NCBI RefSeq assembly: GCF_001552735.1
Contig: NZ_BCRT01000016.1
Coordinates: forward strand, 124,001 to 188,000
Direction of reading: 5' to 3'
Length of the DNA stretch: 64,000 nt
Origin: Sanguibacter suarezii NBRC 16159
GTDB lineage: Bacteria > Actinomycetota > Actinomycetes > Actinomycetales > Cellulomonadaceae
The notes under the pieces were generated by a model, which saw only the letters and a program-made list of their open reading frames with translations, was not told the DNA's origin and searched no databases. Position 1 is the stretch's first letter. The number at the start of each line of letters is the position of its first letter. Of the stretch, positions 42,176-51,633 are shown one piece after another. The position numbers and the translations under genes are program-made.

Positions 42176-43093
42176 ATGTCAGCCGACCCGACCGAACCGA
42201 GCTACCCGACGGTGGCCCAGACCATCGGGAACACTCCGCTGGTCAGGTTGCAGCGGTTGGCTTCCGGCGCGGGGCAGGGAACCACCGTGCTGGCCAAGCT
42301 CGAGGGCAACAACCCTGCGGGCTCGATCAAGGACCGCCCGGCGCTCATGATGATCGAGCACGCCGAGGAACGCGGTGACATCTCCCCCGGAGACACCCTC
42401 ATCGAGGCGACCAGCGGGAACACCGGCATCGCACTGGCGATGGCCGCGGCGATCAAGGGCTATCGGATGATCCTCGTGATGCCGGACGACCTCTCCGTCG
42501 AGCGCGCCCAGACGATGAAGGCCTACGGCGCGGAGCTCGTCCTGACCCCGCATACCGAGGGCATGGAGGGCTCGCGCGACCTGGCCGACGCCATGGAACG
42601 GGCTGGCGACGGCCGGGTCCTCAACCAGTTCGCCAACCCCGACAACCCCCTCGCCCACTACCGCACGACCGGCCCTGAGCTGTGGACCGCCACCGCGGGC
42701 AGGATCACCCACTTCGTCAGCTCCATGGGGACGACGGGCACCATCACCGGGACCGCGCGGTACCTCAAGGAGCGCAACCCTGAGATCCGCATCATCGGGG
42801 TCCAGCCCGAGGAGGGCTCCCGCATCCCGGGGATCCGGAAGTGGGCGCCGGAGTACCTGCCCGCCATCTACGACCCCACGAACATCGACGAGCTCCGATA
42901 CGTCAGTCAGACTCGCGCGGAGACGACCGCCCGCGAGCTGGCCAGCCGAGAAGGGATCTTCGCCGGCATCTCCTCGGGCGGGGCGGCTGCCGTCGCCCTC
43001 GACCTGGCAGCTGAGGTCACCGGTGCGACGGTGGCCTTCATCGTGTGCGACCGCGGGGACAGGTACCTGTCGACAGGGGTCTTCCCGGCGTGA
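42176..43093 (+). CDS. cysM: Cysteine synthase, CysM type
   Basis: 305 residues of the PLP fold-type II family. The cofactor lysine lies in NPAGSIKDRPA, the phosphate loop is SMGTTGTITG, and the substrate loop TSGNTGIA is present. The C-terminal ending CDRGDRYLSTGVF is a mark of CysM rather than CysK. It makes cysteine from an O-activated serine and sulfide or a sulfur carrier. GGGAG lies six bases before the ATG. A 44-base gap separates it from rmuC; shared transcription is possible but not required. Confidence 0.92.
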   Translation: MSADPTEPSYPTVAQTIGNTPLVRLQRLASGAGQGTTVLAKLEGNNPAGSIKDRPALMMIEHAEERGDISPGDTLIEATSGNTGIALAMAAAIKGYRMILVMPDDLSVERAQTMKAYGAELVLTPHTEGMEGSRDLADAMERAGDGRVLNQFANPDNPLAHYRTTGPELWTATAGRITHFVSSMGTTGTITGTARYLKERNPEIRIIGVQPEEGSRIPGIRKWAPEYLPAIYDPTNIDELRYVSQTRAETTARELASREGIFAGISSGGAAAVALDLAAEVTGATVAFIVCDRGDRYLSTGVFPA

Positions 43094-43180
43094 CGCTCTG
43101 CGGCTAGGAACGGGTGGGCGCGCCAAGCTCGGCCTCCGTATCGGATTCATGCCACGAACCGAACATGATGGTGAAATCCG

Positions 43181-43209
43181 TTGTGTTTCGTACATAGGTT
43201 CGATAGAAT
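43181..43209 (+). promoter_or_regulatory. Sigma70-type promoter of the HNH gene
   Basis: TTGTGT (43181-43186) and TAGAAT (43204-43209) separated by exactly 17 bases, 47 bases before the ATG. The surrounding sequence is AT-richer than its neighbours. Confidence 0.65.
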
Positions 43210-43255
43210 GGATTGCAGGGGATCGCACCGTCCTACCTACGTCCGGAGGGGTGAC

Positions 43256-44962
43256 ATGCAGTCGATGGAATCGTCTCTTCGCAGCGCGCCACTCTCTCCT
43301 GATGCACACGCGCGGCTGAGCAGTACCCCGTCGGACTGTGGGGCAACCTGTGGCACGACGGGCCTTGAGGGTCTCGTCGAGGTCGAGTTCGAACGCATCA
43401 TCCGGACGACCTGGCCGCAGGCGGAGGCGCAGGCCGAGGCGCAAGCGCAGGCTGAGGCTGGCGCTCCTGTCGAGGTGCCGGAGGGTTTGTTGGCGCAGCT
43501 GGCCTTGTTCGACGCGCTGGTCGACGCCCTCACGTCAGCCGATCCCTGCGACGTGCCAGGGTCTGTCGCGGCGGAGGCATCTGCGCGGGTGCACCGCGGC
43601 GTGGACCGACTGCAGGCGCAGCGTTCTGGCTGGATCGCACGGGTCGAGTCCGAGGGCCTGTGGGGCCTGGAGACCATGCACTCCTTCACGTCCTGGCTGG
43701 CCAGCGCGGAGAACCTGTCCCCCTCGCTGGCGCGCCGCACGGTCGCCACCGCGCGGGCACTTCGAGACCACCTCCCGGTCACCGCCGCACAGGCCAGAGC
43801 GGGGACCGTCACCGACGAGCACGTGACCATCATGGTCAGGACCGCATCCACGGACGCGATCCGCGAGGCCTTGCGCGCGCCAGTCACCCTCGACGCCCCA
43901 GCGCCGTCCACGACCTTCGCCCAGGAGCTAGCGGTCGATGGCGAGGGTTCTGACGACGCTGTGCCCGCATCGGAGCCTCGAGTCGGATCAGGCGAAGAGA
44001 TGCTCTTGGGCCTCGCGTCGGGGCGTCACTTCTCCGACTTCACGCGGGTCGCGAAGTACTTTGCAGCAGTGTGCGATCCCGACGCTCAAGACAGAGCCTT
44101 CACCGACGCCGCCGCGAAGGAGTTTCTGCAGCTGTCACCGACCATCGACGGGGTCCAGATCAGCGGCTTCTTGACCATCGAGCACGGTCAGCTGGTCGCC
44201 ACCGCACTGCGGGCGGTCACCGGGGTCCCGTCCGCCGACGACGTCCAGCCCCTCTCAGTCCGTCGCGCGCGCGCCATGACCGACCTCTCCCAGCTCTTCC
44301 TCGACGGCGGCCTTGCCGGCAAGGGCGCCAACGTCCGCCCGCACCTGTCCGTGATTGTCACCTGGGACCAGTTCACCGACCTCTATGCCTCGCGCGCACC
44401 GGCAAGCACCGGAAGCACCGCTGAGGGCACCGTCGCCTCACGGACTGACGACAACAGCGACCCGGGCGGGCAGTGGTCCCCTCAGCTCCTGGAGGCTCAG
44501 CTCCGCGCAGGACCGCCCACCTGGGAAGACGGCACCGGCCCGATCCCCGATCAGGTCCTCAGACGCATCGCGTGCGACAGCGACATCACGCGAGTCATCT
44601 TCGGTCCCGACTCCCAGATCCTCAACATCGGCCGCACCCAACGCACCTTCACCAAGGAGCATCGCCGCGCCGTCGTCGCGCGTGACCGGCACTGCGTCTG
44701 GCCCGGCTGTGAGGCACCACCGCACGTGTGCGAGGTGCACCACGCGGTCCGTCACTGGGCGGACGGCGGAGAGACCACCCCCTCCAACGGCGCACTGCTC
44801 TGCCGGTTCCACCACCATCGCGTCGACGGCGAGAACATCGCCATGACCTTTGTGAACGGCTGGACCTTCGACCTGCCTGACACGTATCGGACCGACGAAC
44901 CGGGCAACGCTCCGGCTGACCTCGGGGCTAGTCCAGGCGCCGAGCGTCGGGACTCACGCTGA
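43256..44962 (+). CDS. DUF222 protein with HNH endonuclease domain
   Basis: 568 residues. The N-terminal half is DUF222 (including a low-complexity Gln/Glu/Ala stretch at about 60-70 and the RSGWIARVESEGLWG region). The C-terminal HNH nuclease has CVWPGCEAPPHVCEVHH, the DGG loop, and CRFHHHRVD, with two zinc cysteine pairs. Such genes, often called 13E12-type, are multi-copy in many actinobacteria and may be selfish or defence related; the role is unsettled. GGAGGGG lies five bases before the ATG. The gene has its own promoter and is unrelated to its neighbours. Confidence 0.92.
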   Translation: MQSMESSLRSAPLSPDAHARLSSTPSDCGATCGTTGLEGLVEVEFERIIRTTWPQAEAQAEAQAQAEAGAPVEVPEGLLAQLALFDALVDALTSADPCDVPGSVAAEASARVHRGVDRLQAQRSGWIARVESEGLWGLETMHSFTSWLASAENLSPSLARRTVATARALRDHLPVTAAQARAGTVTDEHVTIMVRTASTDAIREALRAPVTLDAPAPSTTFAQELAVDGEGSDDAVPASEPRVGSGEEMLLGLASGRHFSDFTRVAKYFAAVCDPDAQDRAFTDAAAKEFLQLSPTIDGVQISGFLTIEHGQLVATALRAVTGVPSADDVQPLSVRRARAMTDLSQLFLDGGLAGKGANVRPHLSVIVTWDQFTDLYASRAPASTGSTAEGTVASRTDDNSDPGGQWSPQLLEAQLRAGPPTWEDGTGPIPDQVLRRIACDSDITRVIFGPDSQILNIGRTQRTFTKEHRRAVVARDRHCVWPGCEAPPHVCEVHHAVRHWADGGETTPSNGALLCRFHHHRVDGENIAMTFVNGWTFDLPDTYRTDEPGNAPADLGASPGAERRDSR

Positions 44963-45640
44963 CGCGCTCTCAGGCTGCAGCGGGCCGACGCGCACGGTCG
45001 TCATCATCCCGATGTCGATCCCGGTGTCCGGCTCCGGAATCCCGGTCGACTCTGCGGACACCGGATGACCGATCACCTCGCCGTCAGTCGTGAGCTGCAC
45101 GACGAGCAGCGAGATGGGCTCGGACTGGGCACCGGCGAGCTCACCGGTCCACTCCATGTTCGCGACCGCCGATCCCCCGGGTGCGAGCATCACCTCGTCC
45201 TGGGTCGCGGACGGGGCGATCGGGTCTCGTTGCTCGGCCGCGAGCTGGAAGGTTGATCCCCAGCCGCCGCGCGCCCCGATCCCGGGGTATCCCTGCACGC
45301 TGCACGCCTCGGACGAGTCGTTCACAACGGTCAGCACGCCGTAGCGGTGCCCCATCGCGGCGTCGGAGAACATCAGGGAGACAGTGACCGCCTCCGGCCG
45401 GCACGACGTGGAGGTGCTGGGCGCGGTCGCCGGCAGGCGCAGCATGCCCGCGAGGTCAGCCGCTGTGAGCTCGGCGTCGGGCGTCACGGGGGCATCGCCC
45501 TTCTCGTCCCAGCCCGGCCCAAGGTCTTGCTCGGACGGACCCGGCACGCTCGACGGCGCAGCGGGCGCGGGTTCAGCCGGCGTCTGCGCCGGGGAGCACC
45601 CGCCGACGACCAACACCGCCAGGCACGCCCCGAGCCTCAC
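44954..45640 (-). CDS. DUF4232 lipoprotein
   Basis: 228 residues. A short lipoprotein signal ends in VVGGC (Cys15), followed by a Pro/Ala-rich linker and a DUF4232 domain, with LTVVNDSSEACSVQGYPGIG and APGGSAVANMEW as the usual blocks. The domain is an Ig-like beta sandwich with one disulfide; its function is unknown. GTG start without a clear ribosome-binding site. Its 3' end overlaps that of the HNH gene by nine bases tail to tail. Confidence 0.85.
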   Translation of the reverse strand: MRLGACLAVLVVGGCSPAQTPAEPAPAAPSSVPGPSEQDLGPGWDEKGDAPVTPDAELTAADLAGMLRLPATAPSTSTSCRPEAVTVSLMFSDAAMGHRYGVLTVVNDSSEACSVQGYPGIGARGGWGSTFQLAAEQRDPIAPSATQDEVMLAPGGSAVANMEWTGELAGAQSEPISLLVVQLTTDGEVIGHPVSAESTGIPEPDTGIDIGMMTTVRVGPLQPESASA

Positions 45641-45678
45641 CGCGCCGCGACCCGGGCGCGTGCCTGCTGACCGCGGGC

Positions 45679-46752
45679 TCAGAGCGCCTCGACCTTGAGC
45701 TCGGCGCGCGGTCCGCGCTTGGGGCGCGGCTCGGCGAAGCCGGCCTTCTTCAGGTCCGCGCGCAGCTCCTGCGGCAGCGAGAACATGAGGTCCTCGGTCG
45801 CGGTGCGCACTTCTTCGACCGTGCCGTAACCGCGCTCGGCGAGGTAGGCCAGCACCTCCTGGACGAGGATCTCGGGGACCGAGGCTCCCGAGGTGACCCC
45901 GACGGTGCGCACACCCTTGAGCCAGGACTCGTCGATCTCCTTGGCGTAGTCGATGAGGTGAGACGCGCGGGCACCGGCGTGCAGCGCGACCTCGACGAGG
46001 CGCACGGAGTTGGAGGAGTTCTTCGACCCCACGACGATGACCAGGTCACAGTCCGGCGCGAACTTCTTCACCGCGACCTGACGGTTCTGGGTCGCGTAGC
46101 AGATGTCGTCGCTGGGCGGGTCCTGCAGGGTCGGGAAGCGCTCACGGAGACGGCGGACCGTCTCCATCGTCTCGTCGACCGAGAGCGTGGTCTGGGAGAT
46201 CCACACGACCTTGTCTGGGTCGCGGACCGTCACCTTGTCGACCTCGTCAGGGGAGTTGACGATCTGGATGTGGTCCGGCGCCTCGCCGGCGGTGCCCTCG
46301 ACCTCCTCGTGGCCGGTGTGGCCGATGAGCAAGATGTCGTAGTCGTCGTCGGCGAACCGCACGGCTTCCTTGTGCACCTTCGTCACCAGCGGGCACGTGG
46401 CGTCGATGGTCTGCAGGTTGCGGACCTTCGCCGCAGCGACGACGGCCGGGGACACACCGTGGGCGGAGAACACCACGCGCGCACCCTCGGGGACGTCGTC
46501 GGTCTCGTCGACGAAGATCGCACCGCGGTCGCTGAGGGTCTCCACGACGTACTTGTTGTGGACGATCTCCTTGCGCACGTAGACCGGCGCACCGTGGAGA
46601 TCAAGAGCCTTCTCGACCGCGATCACCGCTCGGTCGACGCCGGCGCAGTAGCCGCGCGGGGCGGCGAGCAAGACCCGCTTGGGCTGCTCGGCGGACAGGT
46701 TGGTCGGGGCGATCACGGCGGGCTGCTCAGCTGCTGAAGGAGTAGGCGTCAC
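45679..46752 (-). CDS. ispH: 4-hydroxy-3-methylbut-2-enyl diphosphate reductase
   Basis: 357 residues. Last enzyme of the MEP pathway, making IPP and DMAPP; it holds an iron-sulfur cluster. The three cluster cysteines are C36 ([11 protein letters not shown]), C120 (DATCPLV) and C218 ([11 protein letters not shown]). The proton-relay glutamate region [10 protein letters not shown] and the [11 protein letters not shown] motif are present. GTG start; TAGACT lies six bases before it on the minus strand, so the mRNA is probably leaderless. It diverges from xseA. Confidence 0.97.
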   Translation of the reverse strand: MTPTPSAAEQPAVIAPTNLSAEQPKRVLLAAPRGYCAGVDRAVIAVEKALDLHGAPVYVRKEIVHNKYVVETLSDRGAIFVDETDDVPEGARVVFSAHGVSPAVVAAAKVRNLQTIDATCPLVTKVHKEAVRFADDDYDILLIGHTGHEEVEGTAGEAPDHIQIVNSPDEVDKVTVRDPDKVVWISQTTLSVDETMETVRRLRERFPTLQDPPSDDICYATQNRQVAVKKFAPDCDLVIVVGSKNSSNSVRLVEVALHAGARASHLIDYAKEIDESWLKGVRTVGVTSGASVPEILVQEVLAYLAERGYGTVEEVRTATEDLMFSLPQELRADLKKAGFAEPRPKRGPRAELKVEAL

Positions 46753-46758
46753 GCGGCC

Positions 46759-46764
46759 AGTCTA
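46759..46764 (-). promoter_or_regulatory. -10 box for leaderless ispH
   Basis: TAGACT on the minus strand, six bases (GGCCGC) before the GTG start at 46752. No ribosome-binding site is present. Confidence 0.65.
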
Positions 46765-46889
46765 GGCGACAGGCACGCCGACGACGGGGCCTGAGAGGGT
46801 GCTCCATGACACCCTCACCGATCCCACCATCGTTCCTGCATGGATCCGCTCTGTGGCTCGTCGGGTGCGGACTTGTCGGTGGCATGAGG

Positions 46890-46895
46890 CAGGCT
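46890..46895 (+). promoter_or_regulatory. -10-like box for xseA
   Basis: CAGGCT, five of six like the TAGGCT form used nearby, ends six bases before the GTG at 46902. It supports that codon as start and a leaderless mRNA. Confidence 0.5.
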
Positions 46896-46901
46896 AGTGC
46901 C

Positions 46902-48182
46902 GTGGCACCTTCGACAGCACCCCTGAGCCCCGGCCAGCCGACCGGCGCGACTCCGCCGCGCGCCCCGCTCGCCGCCAAGGCGGCCGAGACCACGGCCGAG
47001 AACCCGTGGCCGGTCCGCCTGCTCTCGGCGAAGATCAGCGACTACATCGACCGGATGGCCCCGCTGTGGGTCGAGGGGCAGATCGTCCAGCTCAACCGTC
47101 GCCCCGGCGCCGGCATGGCCTTCCTCACCTTGCGTGACACCGACTCCGACATGTCCTTGCCCGTCTCGGTCTACGCCAAGGTCCTCGACTCTGTCGGCGC
47201 ACCGCTCGAGGAGGGCGCGCACGTCGTCGTCCACGCGAAGCCGACCTTCTGGACCAAGCGCGGTTCCTTCCAGCTCCAGGCCGACCAGCTCAAGCCGGTC
47301 GGCATCGGTGAGCTGCTGGCCCGGATCGAGCACCTCAAGCGCCTGCTCGCCGCGGAGGGCCTCTTCGACGTCTCCCGCAAGAAGCCGCTGCCCTTCCTCC
47401 CCCACGTCGTCGGGCTGATCTGCGGGCGGGAGTCCAAGGCCGAGCACGACGTCGTGGTCAACGCCCGCGCGCGCTGGCCGCAGGTGCGCTTCGAGATCCG
47501 TGAGGTCGCTGTCCAGGGCGTCGCCGCCGTGCCGCAGGTCAGCGCGGCGATCGCCGAGCTCGACGCCCACCCTGACGTCGAGGTCATCGTCGTCGCCCGC
47601 GGCGGCGGCGCCGTCGAGGACCTGCTGCCCTTCAGCAACGAGACCCTCGTGCGCGCTGCAGCGGCCTGCCGCACGCCGTTGGTCTCCGCGATCGGCCACG
47701 AGACCGACGCGCCGCTGCTCGACCTCGTCGCCGACTACCGCGCCTCCACCCCGACCGACGCCGCACGGCGCATCGTCCCCGACGTCAGCGAGGAGCGGGC
47801 CCGGATCAGCCAGGCCCTCAGCCGCATCCGCGGAGCCATCACCTCGCGGGTCACGCACGAGCAGGCCGGGCTCGACTCCTTGCGCTCGCGCCCGGTACTC
47901 GCCGCACCGCAGACCATGATCGACTCCCGCGACCGGGAGATCACCGGGTTGCTCGAGGGCTCGCGCCGCCAGCTCGACCGTCTGCTGCTCCACGCCGCAT
48001 CGACCGTCGACCGTCTCGAGGCCCAGGTCCGCGCCCTGTCCCCCGCCGCGACCCTCGAGCGCGGCTATGCCGTGGTGCACGGGCCCGCCGGCGGCGTTGT
48101 CCGCTCCCCCGACGACGTGACCAGCGGCGACGCGCTGCGCATTCGACTTGCTCACGGCGAGATCGCCGCGAGCGCCCACTGA
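46902..48182 (+). CDS. xseA: Exodeoxyribonuclease VII large subunit
   Basis: 426 residues. Together with XseB it degrades single-stranded DNA to oligonucleotides. An OB-fold domain (WVEGQIVQLNRRPG...) is followed by the nuclease core with VGLICGRESKAEHDV, VIVVARGGGAVEDLLPFSNE and SAIGHETDAPLLDLVADYRASTPTDAA, then a long C-terminal helix region. The GTG at 46902 is chosen because a -10-like CAGGCT lies six bases upstream; ATG codons at 46884 and 46806 would only add unrelated residues. xseB follows directly. Confidence 0.95.
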   Translation: MAPSTAPLSPGQPTGATPPRAPLAAKAAETTAENPWPVRLLSAKISDYIDRMAPLWVEGQIVQLNRRPGAGMAFLTLRDTDSDMSLPVSVYAKVLDSVGAPLEEGAHVVVHAKPTFWTKRGSFQLQADQLKPVGIGELLARIEHLKRLLAAEGLFDVSRKKPLPFLPHVVGLICGRESKAEHDVVVNARARWPQVRFEIREVAVQGVAAVPQVSAAIAELDAHPDVEVIVVARGGGAVEDLLPFSNETLVRAAAACRTPLVSAIGHETDAPLLDLVADYRASTPTDAARRIVPDVSEERARISQALSRIRGAITSRVTHEQAGLDSLRSRPVLAAPQTMIDSRDREITGLLEGSRRQLDRLLLHAASTVDRLEAQVRALSPAATLERGYAVVHGPAGGVVRSPDDVTSGDALRIRLAHGEIAASAH

Positions 48183-48203
48183 GAGAGTTGGTTGACTACA
48201 CCC

Positions 48204-48476
48204 ATGGCTCCTGACCCCACGTCCGCCCCCGGCGCCGACGTCGCTGACCTCACCTACGAGCAGGCTCGCGACGAGCTCGTCCAGGTCGTCTCCCGCCTCG
48301 AGGCAGGCGGCGAGCCCCTCGAGGCGAGCCTCGCCCTCTGGGAGCGCGGCGAAGCCCTGGCCGCTCGGTGCCAGGAATGGCTCGACGGCGCACGGCAGAA
48401 GCTCGACGCCGCGCGCTCCGGCGGCACCGGCGCGACCGGCGACGCTGCCTCCGCTCCCTCACCCGACGACGAGTAG
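48204..48476 (+). CDS. xseB: Exodeoxyribonuclease VII small subunit
   Basis: 90 residues. The helical core [20 protein letters not shown] followed by [14 protein letters not shown] is the XseB signature; the C-terminus is an Ala/Ser/Gly tail. It assembles with XseA. The ATG at 48204 is given; a TTG at 48192 with a weak AGAGAG four bases upstream would add four residues. It starts 21 bases after the xseA stop. Confidence 0.92.
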   Translation: MAPDPTSAPGADVADLTYEQARDELVQVVSRLEAGGEPLEASLALWERGEALAARCQEWLDGARQKLDAARSGGTGATGDAASAPSPDDE

Positions 48477-48483
48477 GACTCCC

Positions 48484-49425
48484 ATGACACCCCGCGCACG
48501 GCCCGCACCGCCCGAGGCGACCGCCCTGGTCATCGGCGAGGCGCTGATCGACGTGGTCCACAGCGCCGACGGACGGATCGCTGAGCACCCCGGCGGCAGC
48601 CCGGCCAACGTGGCCCTCACCCTGGGACGGCTGCAGCGACCGGCCGAGCTGCTCACCTGGATCGGCTCCGACGTCTACGGCGACCTCATCCGCAAGTGGT
48701 TGGCCGGCTCGCAGGTGGCCTTGTCACCCGGCAGCGACGGGGCTGCCTCGACGTCCATCGCGACGGCGCACCTGGGCGCCGACGGCGCGGCGACGTACAC
48801 CTTCGACCTCGACTGGAACCTGCCCAGGAACGTCGTGGTCCCCGAGGGCACCAGCGTGGTCCATACCGGTTCGATCGCGGCTGTCCTCGCTCCCGGGGCG
48901 AGCGCGGTGCGCACCCTCCTGGAGAGCCTGCGCCACCGCGCGACCATCACCTACGACCCCAACGTGCGCCCGACCCTCATGGGATCACCTGCGCAGGCAC
49001 GCCCGCAGATCGAGGCGCTCGTCCGGACCGCGGACGTGGTCAAGGTCAGCGACGAAGACCTCCTGTGGCTCTACCCCGGCGCGGACCTGTCCGTCATCGC
49101 CACCACGTGGCAGCGATCCGGCCCGGCGGTCGTCGTGGTGACCTACGGCGGCGACGGCGCGGTGGCCTACACCGCCACCGAGCGCATCACGGTCGCCGCA
49201 CCCAGCGTCACGGTCGCCGACACCGTCGGAGCGGGCGACTCCTTCATGGGCGCGCTCATCGACGGGTTGTGGGGGGCGGACCTGCTCGGGGCGACCAAGC
49301 GACCGGCCCTCAAAGCCATCGGCTCCGACGTGCTGCGCACCGTCCTGGAACGCTGCGTCCGCGTCGCGGCGATCACCGTCTCACGCGCCGGCGCGAACCC
49401 GCCGCGGCTGGCGGAGCTGGGCTGA
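48484..49425 (+). CDS. PfkB family carbohydrate kinase (fructokinase-like)
   Basis: 313 residues of the ribokinase fold. The N-terminal substrate motif is HPGGSPANVALTLGRL and the C-terminal ATP/catalytic motif DTVGAGDSFMGAL with the catalytic aspartate; GEALIDVV at the start is typical of fructokinases. An AGGA lies about seven bases before the ATG, seven bases after xseB. It converges on the LpqY-SugABC operon, which hints at a link to sugar use, but it shares transcription with xseAB, so the connection is weak. Confidence 0.88.
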   Translation: MTPRARPAPPEATALVIGEALIDVVHSADGRIAEHPGGSPANVALTLGRLQRPAELLTWIGSDVYGDLIRKWLAGSQVALSPGSDGAASTSIATAHLGADGAATYTFDLDWNLPRNVVVPEGTSVVHTGSIAAVLAPGASAVRTLLESLRHRATITYDPNVRPTLMGSPAQARPQIEALVRTADVVKVSDEDLLWLYPGADLSVIATTWQRSGPAVVVVTYGGDGAVAYTATERITVAAPSVTVADTVGAGDSFMGALIDGLWGADLLGATKRPALKAIGSDVLRTVLERCVRVAAITVSRAGANPPRLAELG

Positions 49426-49443
49426 CATCCCCGGTGCAGCAGG

Positions 49444-49471
49444 GCTGAGCGGGTCCCCCGACCCGCTCAGC
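49444..49471. terminator. Bidirectional terminator between PfkB kinase and sugC
   Basis: Perfect 12-base stem (GCTGAGCGGGTC) with a CCCC loop. The stem overlaps the sugC stop codon (49467-49469) and lies 19 bases after the kinase stop, so it can serve both convergent transcripts. Confidence 0.85.
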
Positions 49472-50762
49472 TCACCGCCTTGAGCTGTCCGCCGTCGGTC
49501 TGACCGCCCTCGGCTGCCGCGGCGTTGCGGTGGGCGCGAGCCAGGGAGGCCTTGCGGTCCTCCTCGTTCTCGCGGTCCAGGCGGGCTACCTCGTCGAGGT
49601 CCCGCGTGAGGTTCTCCCCGCCTTCGGGGTCGAAGATGAGCATCTTCTCGGGGTTGAACCACAGCGTCGTCGTGTCGCCGTCGCGCACCCGGCTCGCGGA
49701 GTCCAGACCGACGATGAACTGGGTCCGCATCCCCTCCCCGTCCAGGTCCCGGTCGAGCTCCTCGAGCTTGGCGGCCACGTCAGGGTGGGTCTGGAAGGGC
49801 ACGTAGGCGTAGAGCTCCGAGCCGAGCCACTCCGTCACGTCGACGTCCGCGTCGAAGGTCTCGCCGGTGCCCTTCTTCGACTCCTCCACCAGCGCCGCGT
49901 CCTCGAAGTGCTCGGGGCGCAGCCCGACGATCACCAGGGACCGGTCCCCCACCGCCTGGGCGATCCGATCGGGCATGGTGAAGGTCCCGAAGGGCAACGT
50001 GATCTGCCCGTCCGCCACCTCACCGGGCATGAAGTTCATCGGCGGGGAACCGATGAACCCGGCCACGAAAAGGTTGACCGGCTGCTCGTACAGCGCCCGG
50101 GGGCTCGCCACCTGCTGCAGCTCTCCCTTGCGCAGCACCGCGACCCGGTCGCCCAGCGTCATGGCCTCGGTCTGGTCGTGGGTGACGTACACCGTGGTCG
50201 TCCCCAGCCGGCGCTGCATCCGGGCGATCTCCGTGCGCATCTGCCCGCGCAGCTTGGCGTCGAGGTTGGACAGGGGCTCGTCGAAGAGGAAGGCGTCCGC
50301 CTCGCGGACGATCGCGCGCCCCATCGCGACGCGCTGGCGCTGGCCGCCGGAGAGGTTGGCGGGCTTGCGGTCGAGGTGGTCGGTCAGCTCGAGGGTCTCG
50401 GCGGCGTGGGCAATCTTCGCCTGGATCTCGTCCTCGGTGAAGGCGCCCTTGTGCAGGCGCAGCGGGAAGGCGATGTTCTCCGCGACGGTCAGGTGGGGGT
50501 ACAGGGCATAGTTCTGGAAGACCATCGCCAGGTTCCGGTCCTTGGGCGCCTTCTCGTTGACCCGGACCCCTCCGATCTCCAGGTCGCCGTCGGTGATGTC
50601 CTCCAGGCCCACGATCATCCGCAGCAGGGTCGACTTCCCGCAGCCCGACGGACCGACGAGGATGACGAACTCCCCGTCGGCGATGTCCAGGCTCACGCCG
50701 TTCACCGCAGGGAAGCCATCTCCGTACTTCTTGACGATGTCCTTCAGCGTGATGGCAGCCAT
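49467..50762 (-). CDS. sugC: Sugar ABC importer ATPase, SugC/UgpC type
   Basis: 431 residues. Walker A GPSGCGKST, Q-loop FQNYALYPHL, signature LSGGQRQR, Walker B AFLFDEP and switch THD are all intact, and the C-terminal 150 residues form the regulatory OB/TOBE domain of the MalK group. It ends with an unusually charged extension (about the last 45 residues). It is the last gene of the lpqY-sugA-sugB-sugC set and would drive trehalose or related disaccharide uptake. Confidence 0.9.
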   Translation of the reverse strand: MAAITLKDIVKKYGDGFPAVNGVSLDIADGEFVILVGPSGCGKSTLLRMIVGLEDITDGDLEIGGVRVNEKAPKDRNLAMVFQNYALYPHLTVAENIAFPLRLHKGAFTEDEIQAKIAHAAETLELTDHLDRKPANLSGGQRQRVAMGRAIVREADAFLFDEPLSNLDAKLRGQMRTEIARMQRRLGTTTVYVTHDQTEAMTLGDRVAVLRKGELQQVASPRALYEQPVNLFVAGFIGSPPMNFMPGEVADGQITLPFGTFTMPDRIAQAVGDRSLVIVGLRPEHFEDAALVEESKKGTGETFDADVDVTEWLGSELYAYVPFQTHPDVAAKLEELDRDLDGEGMRTQFIVGLDSASRVRDGDTTTLWFNPEKMLIFDPEGGENLTRDLDEVARLDRENEEDRKASLARAHRNAAAAEGGQTDGGQLKAVS

Positions 50763-50784
50763 GTGTCCACTCCTTCGACTTGGT

Positions 50785-51633
50785 TCATCCCTTGACCGCC
50801 CCCTGGGTCAGCCCTGCCACGATCTGACGCTGGAAGAGCAGCACGAGGATCACCACGGGCACGGTGACCACCACAGCAGCGGCGGAGATCGCACCGGTCG
50901 GCGACTCGAACTGCGACGCACCGGTGAAGAACGCGAGCGCCGCGGGAACGGGGCGGGCCGCGCTGGTCGAGGTGAGCGAGATCCCGTACACGAAGTCGTT
51001 CCACGCGATGAAGAACGCGATGAGCGCCGTGGTGAACACCCCCGGCGCCGCGAGCGGCACGATGGCCTTGCGGAAGGCCTGCCACGTCGTCGCGCCATCC
51101 ACCTGCGCGGCCTGCTCGAGCTCCCAGGGGATCTGGCGGAAGAAGGCCGCGAGGGTCCAGATGGAGATCGGCAGGGTGAGCGAGAGGTACGGGATGATCA
51201 GGCCGGGCCACGTGTCGTACAGCCCGATCGCCCGCCACAGGTTGAACAGCGGGGTGACGATCGAGATGACCGGGAAGATCGACACCGCGAGCGCCGTGGT
51301 GAGGATGAGCTTCTTCCCGGGGAAGTCCAGCCGCGCGATCGCGTAGGCGGCGAGCGTGGCGAGCACGACGGCGATGGCCGTGGCGATGAGGGAGATCCCC
51401 ACCGAGTTGCGCAGCGCGGACAGGAACAGCTCCTGCGCTGCGCCCGACGGCGCGAGGATCGACTCGTAGTTGGTCCCTGACCAGGTCTCGGGAAGGAAGG
51501 TACCGGTGTTGAGCTGGCTGGGCAGCTTGAAGGAGGTGGCCACGATCGAAGCCACCGGGAACAGGGCGTAGACGAGCACCAAGACGGTGATCACGCCCCA
51601 GCCGATCCGCTGGCGGGCGGTCAGGGCACTCAT
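50785..51633 (-). CDS. sugB: Sugar ABC importer permease, SugB type
   Basis: 282 residues, six helices of the MalG family. The EAA loop reads LEQAAQVDGATTWQAFRKAIVPLAAPG. The start at 51633 overlaps the sugA stop (ATGA) and gives the usual MSALTARQRIGW beginning. The long arginine-rich frame continuing upstream is a shadow of sugA. It should pair with SugA in the membrane. Confidence 0.92.
   Translation of the reverse strand: MSALTARQRIGWGVITVLVLVYALFPVASIVATSFKLPSQLNTGTFLPETWSGTNYESILAPSGAAQELFLSALRNSVGISLIATAIAVVLATLAAYAIARLDFPGKKLILTTALAVSIFPVISIVTPLFNLWRAIGLYDTWPGLIIPYLSLTLPISIWTLAAFFRQIPWELEQAAQVDGATTWQAFRKAIVPLAAPGVFTTALIAFFIAWNDFVYGISLTSTSAARPVPAALAFFTGASQFESPTGAISAAAVVVTVPVVILVLLFQRQIVAGLTQGAVKG

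Noticed and set aside
43256-44962. HNH gene as part of a group I/II intron or a restriction system
   Set aside because: No intron-like structure, reverse transcriptase or methyltransferase nearby; the DUF222 domain explains it better.
46795-46816. GAGGGTG-N8-CACCCTC between ispH and xseA
   Set aside because: Could be an operator or hairpin, but it has seven-base arms only and no regulator is nearby; left uncalled.
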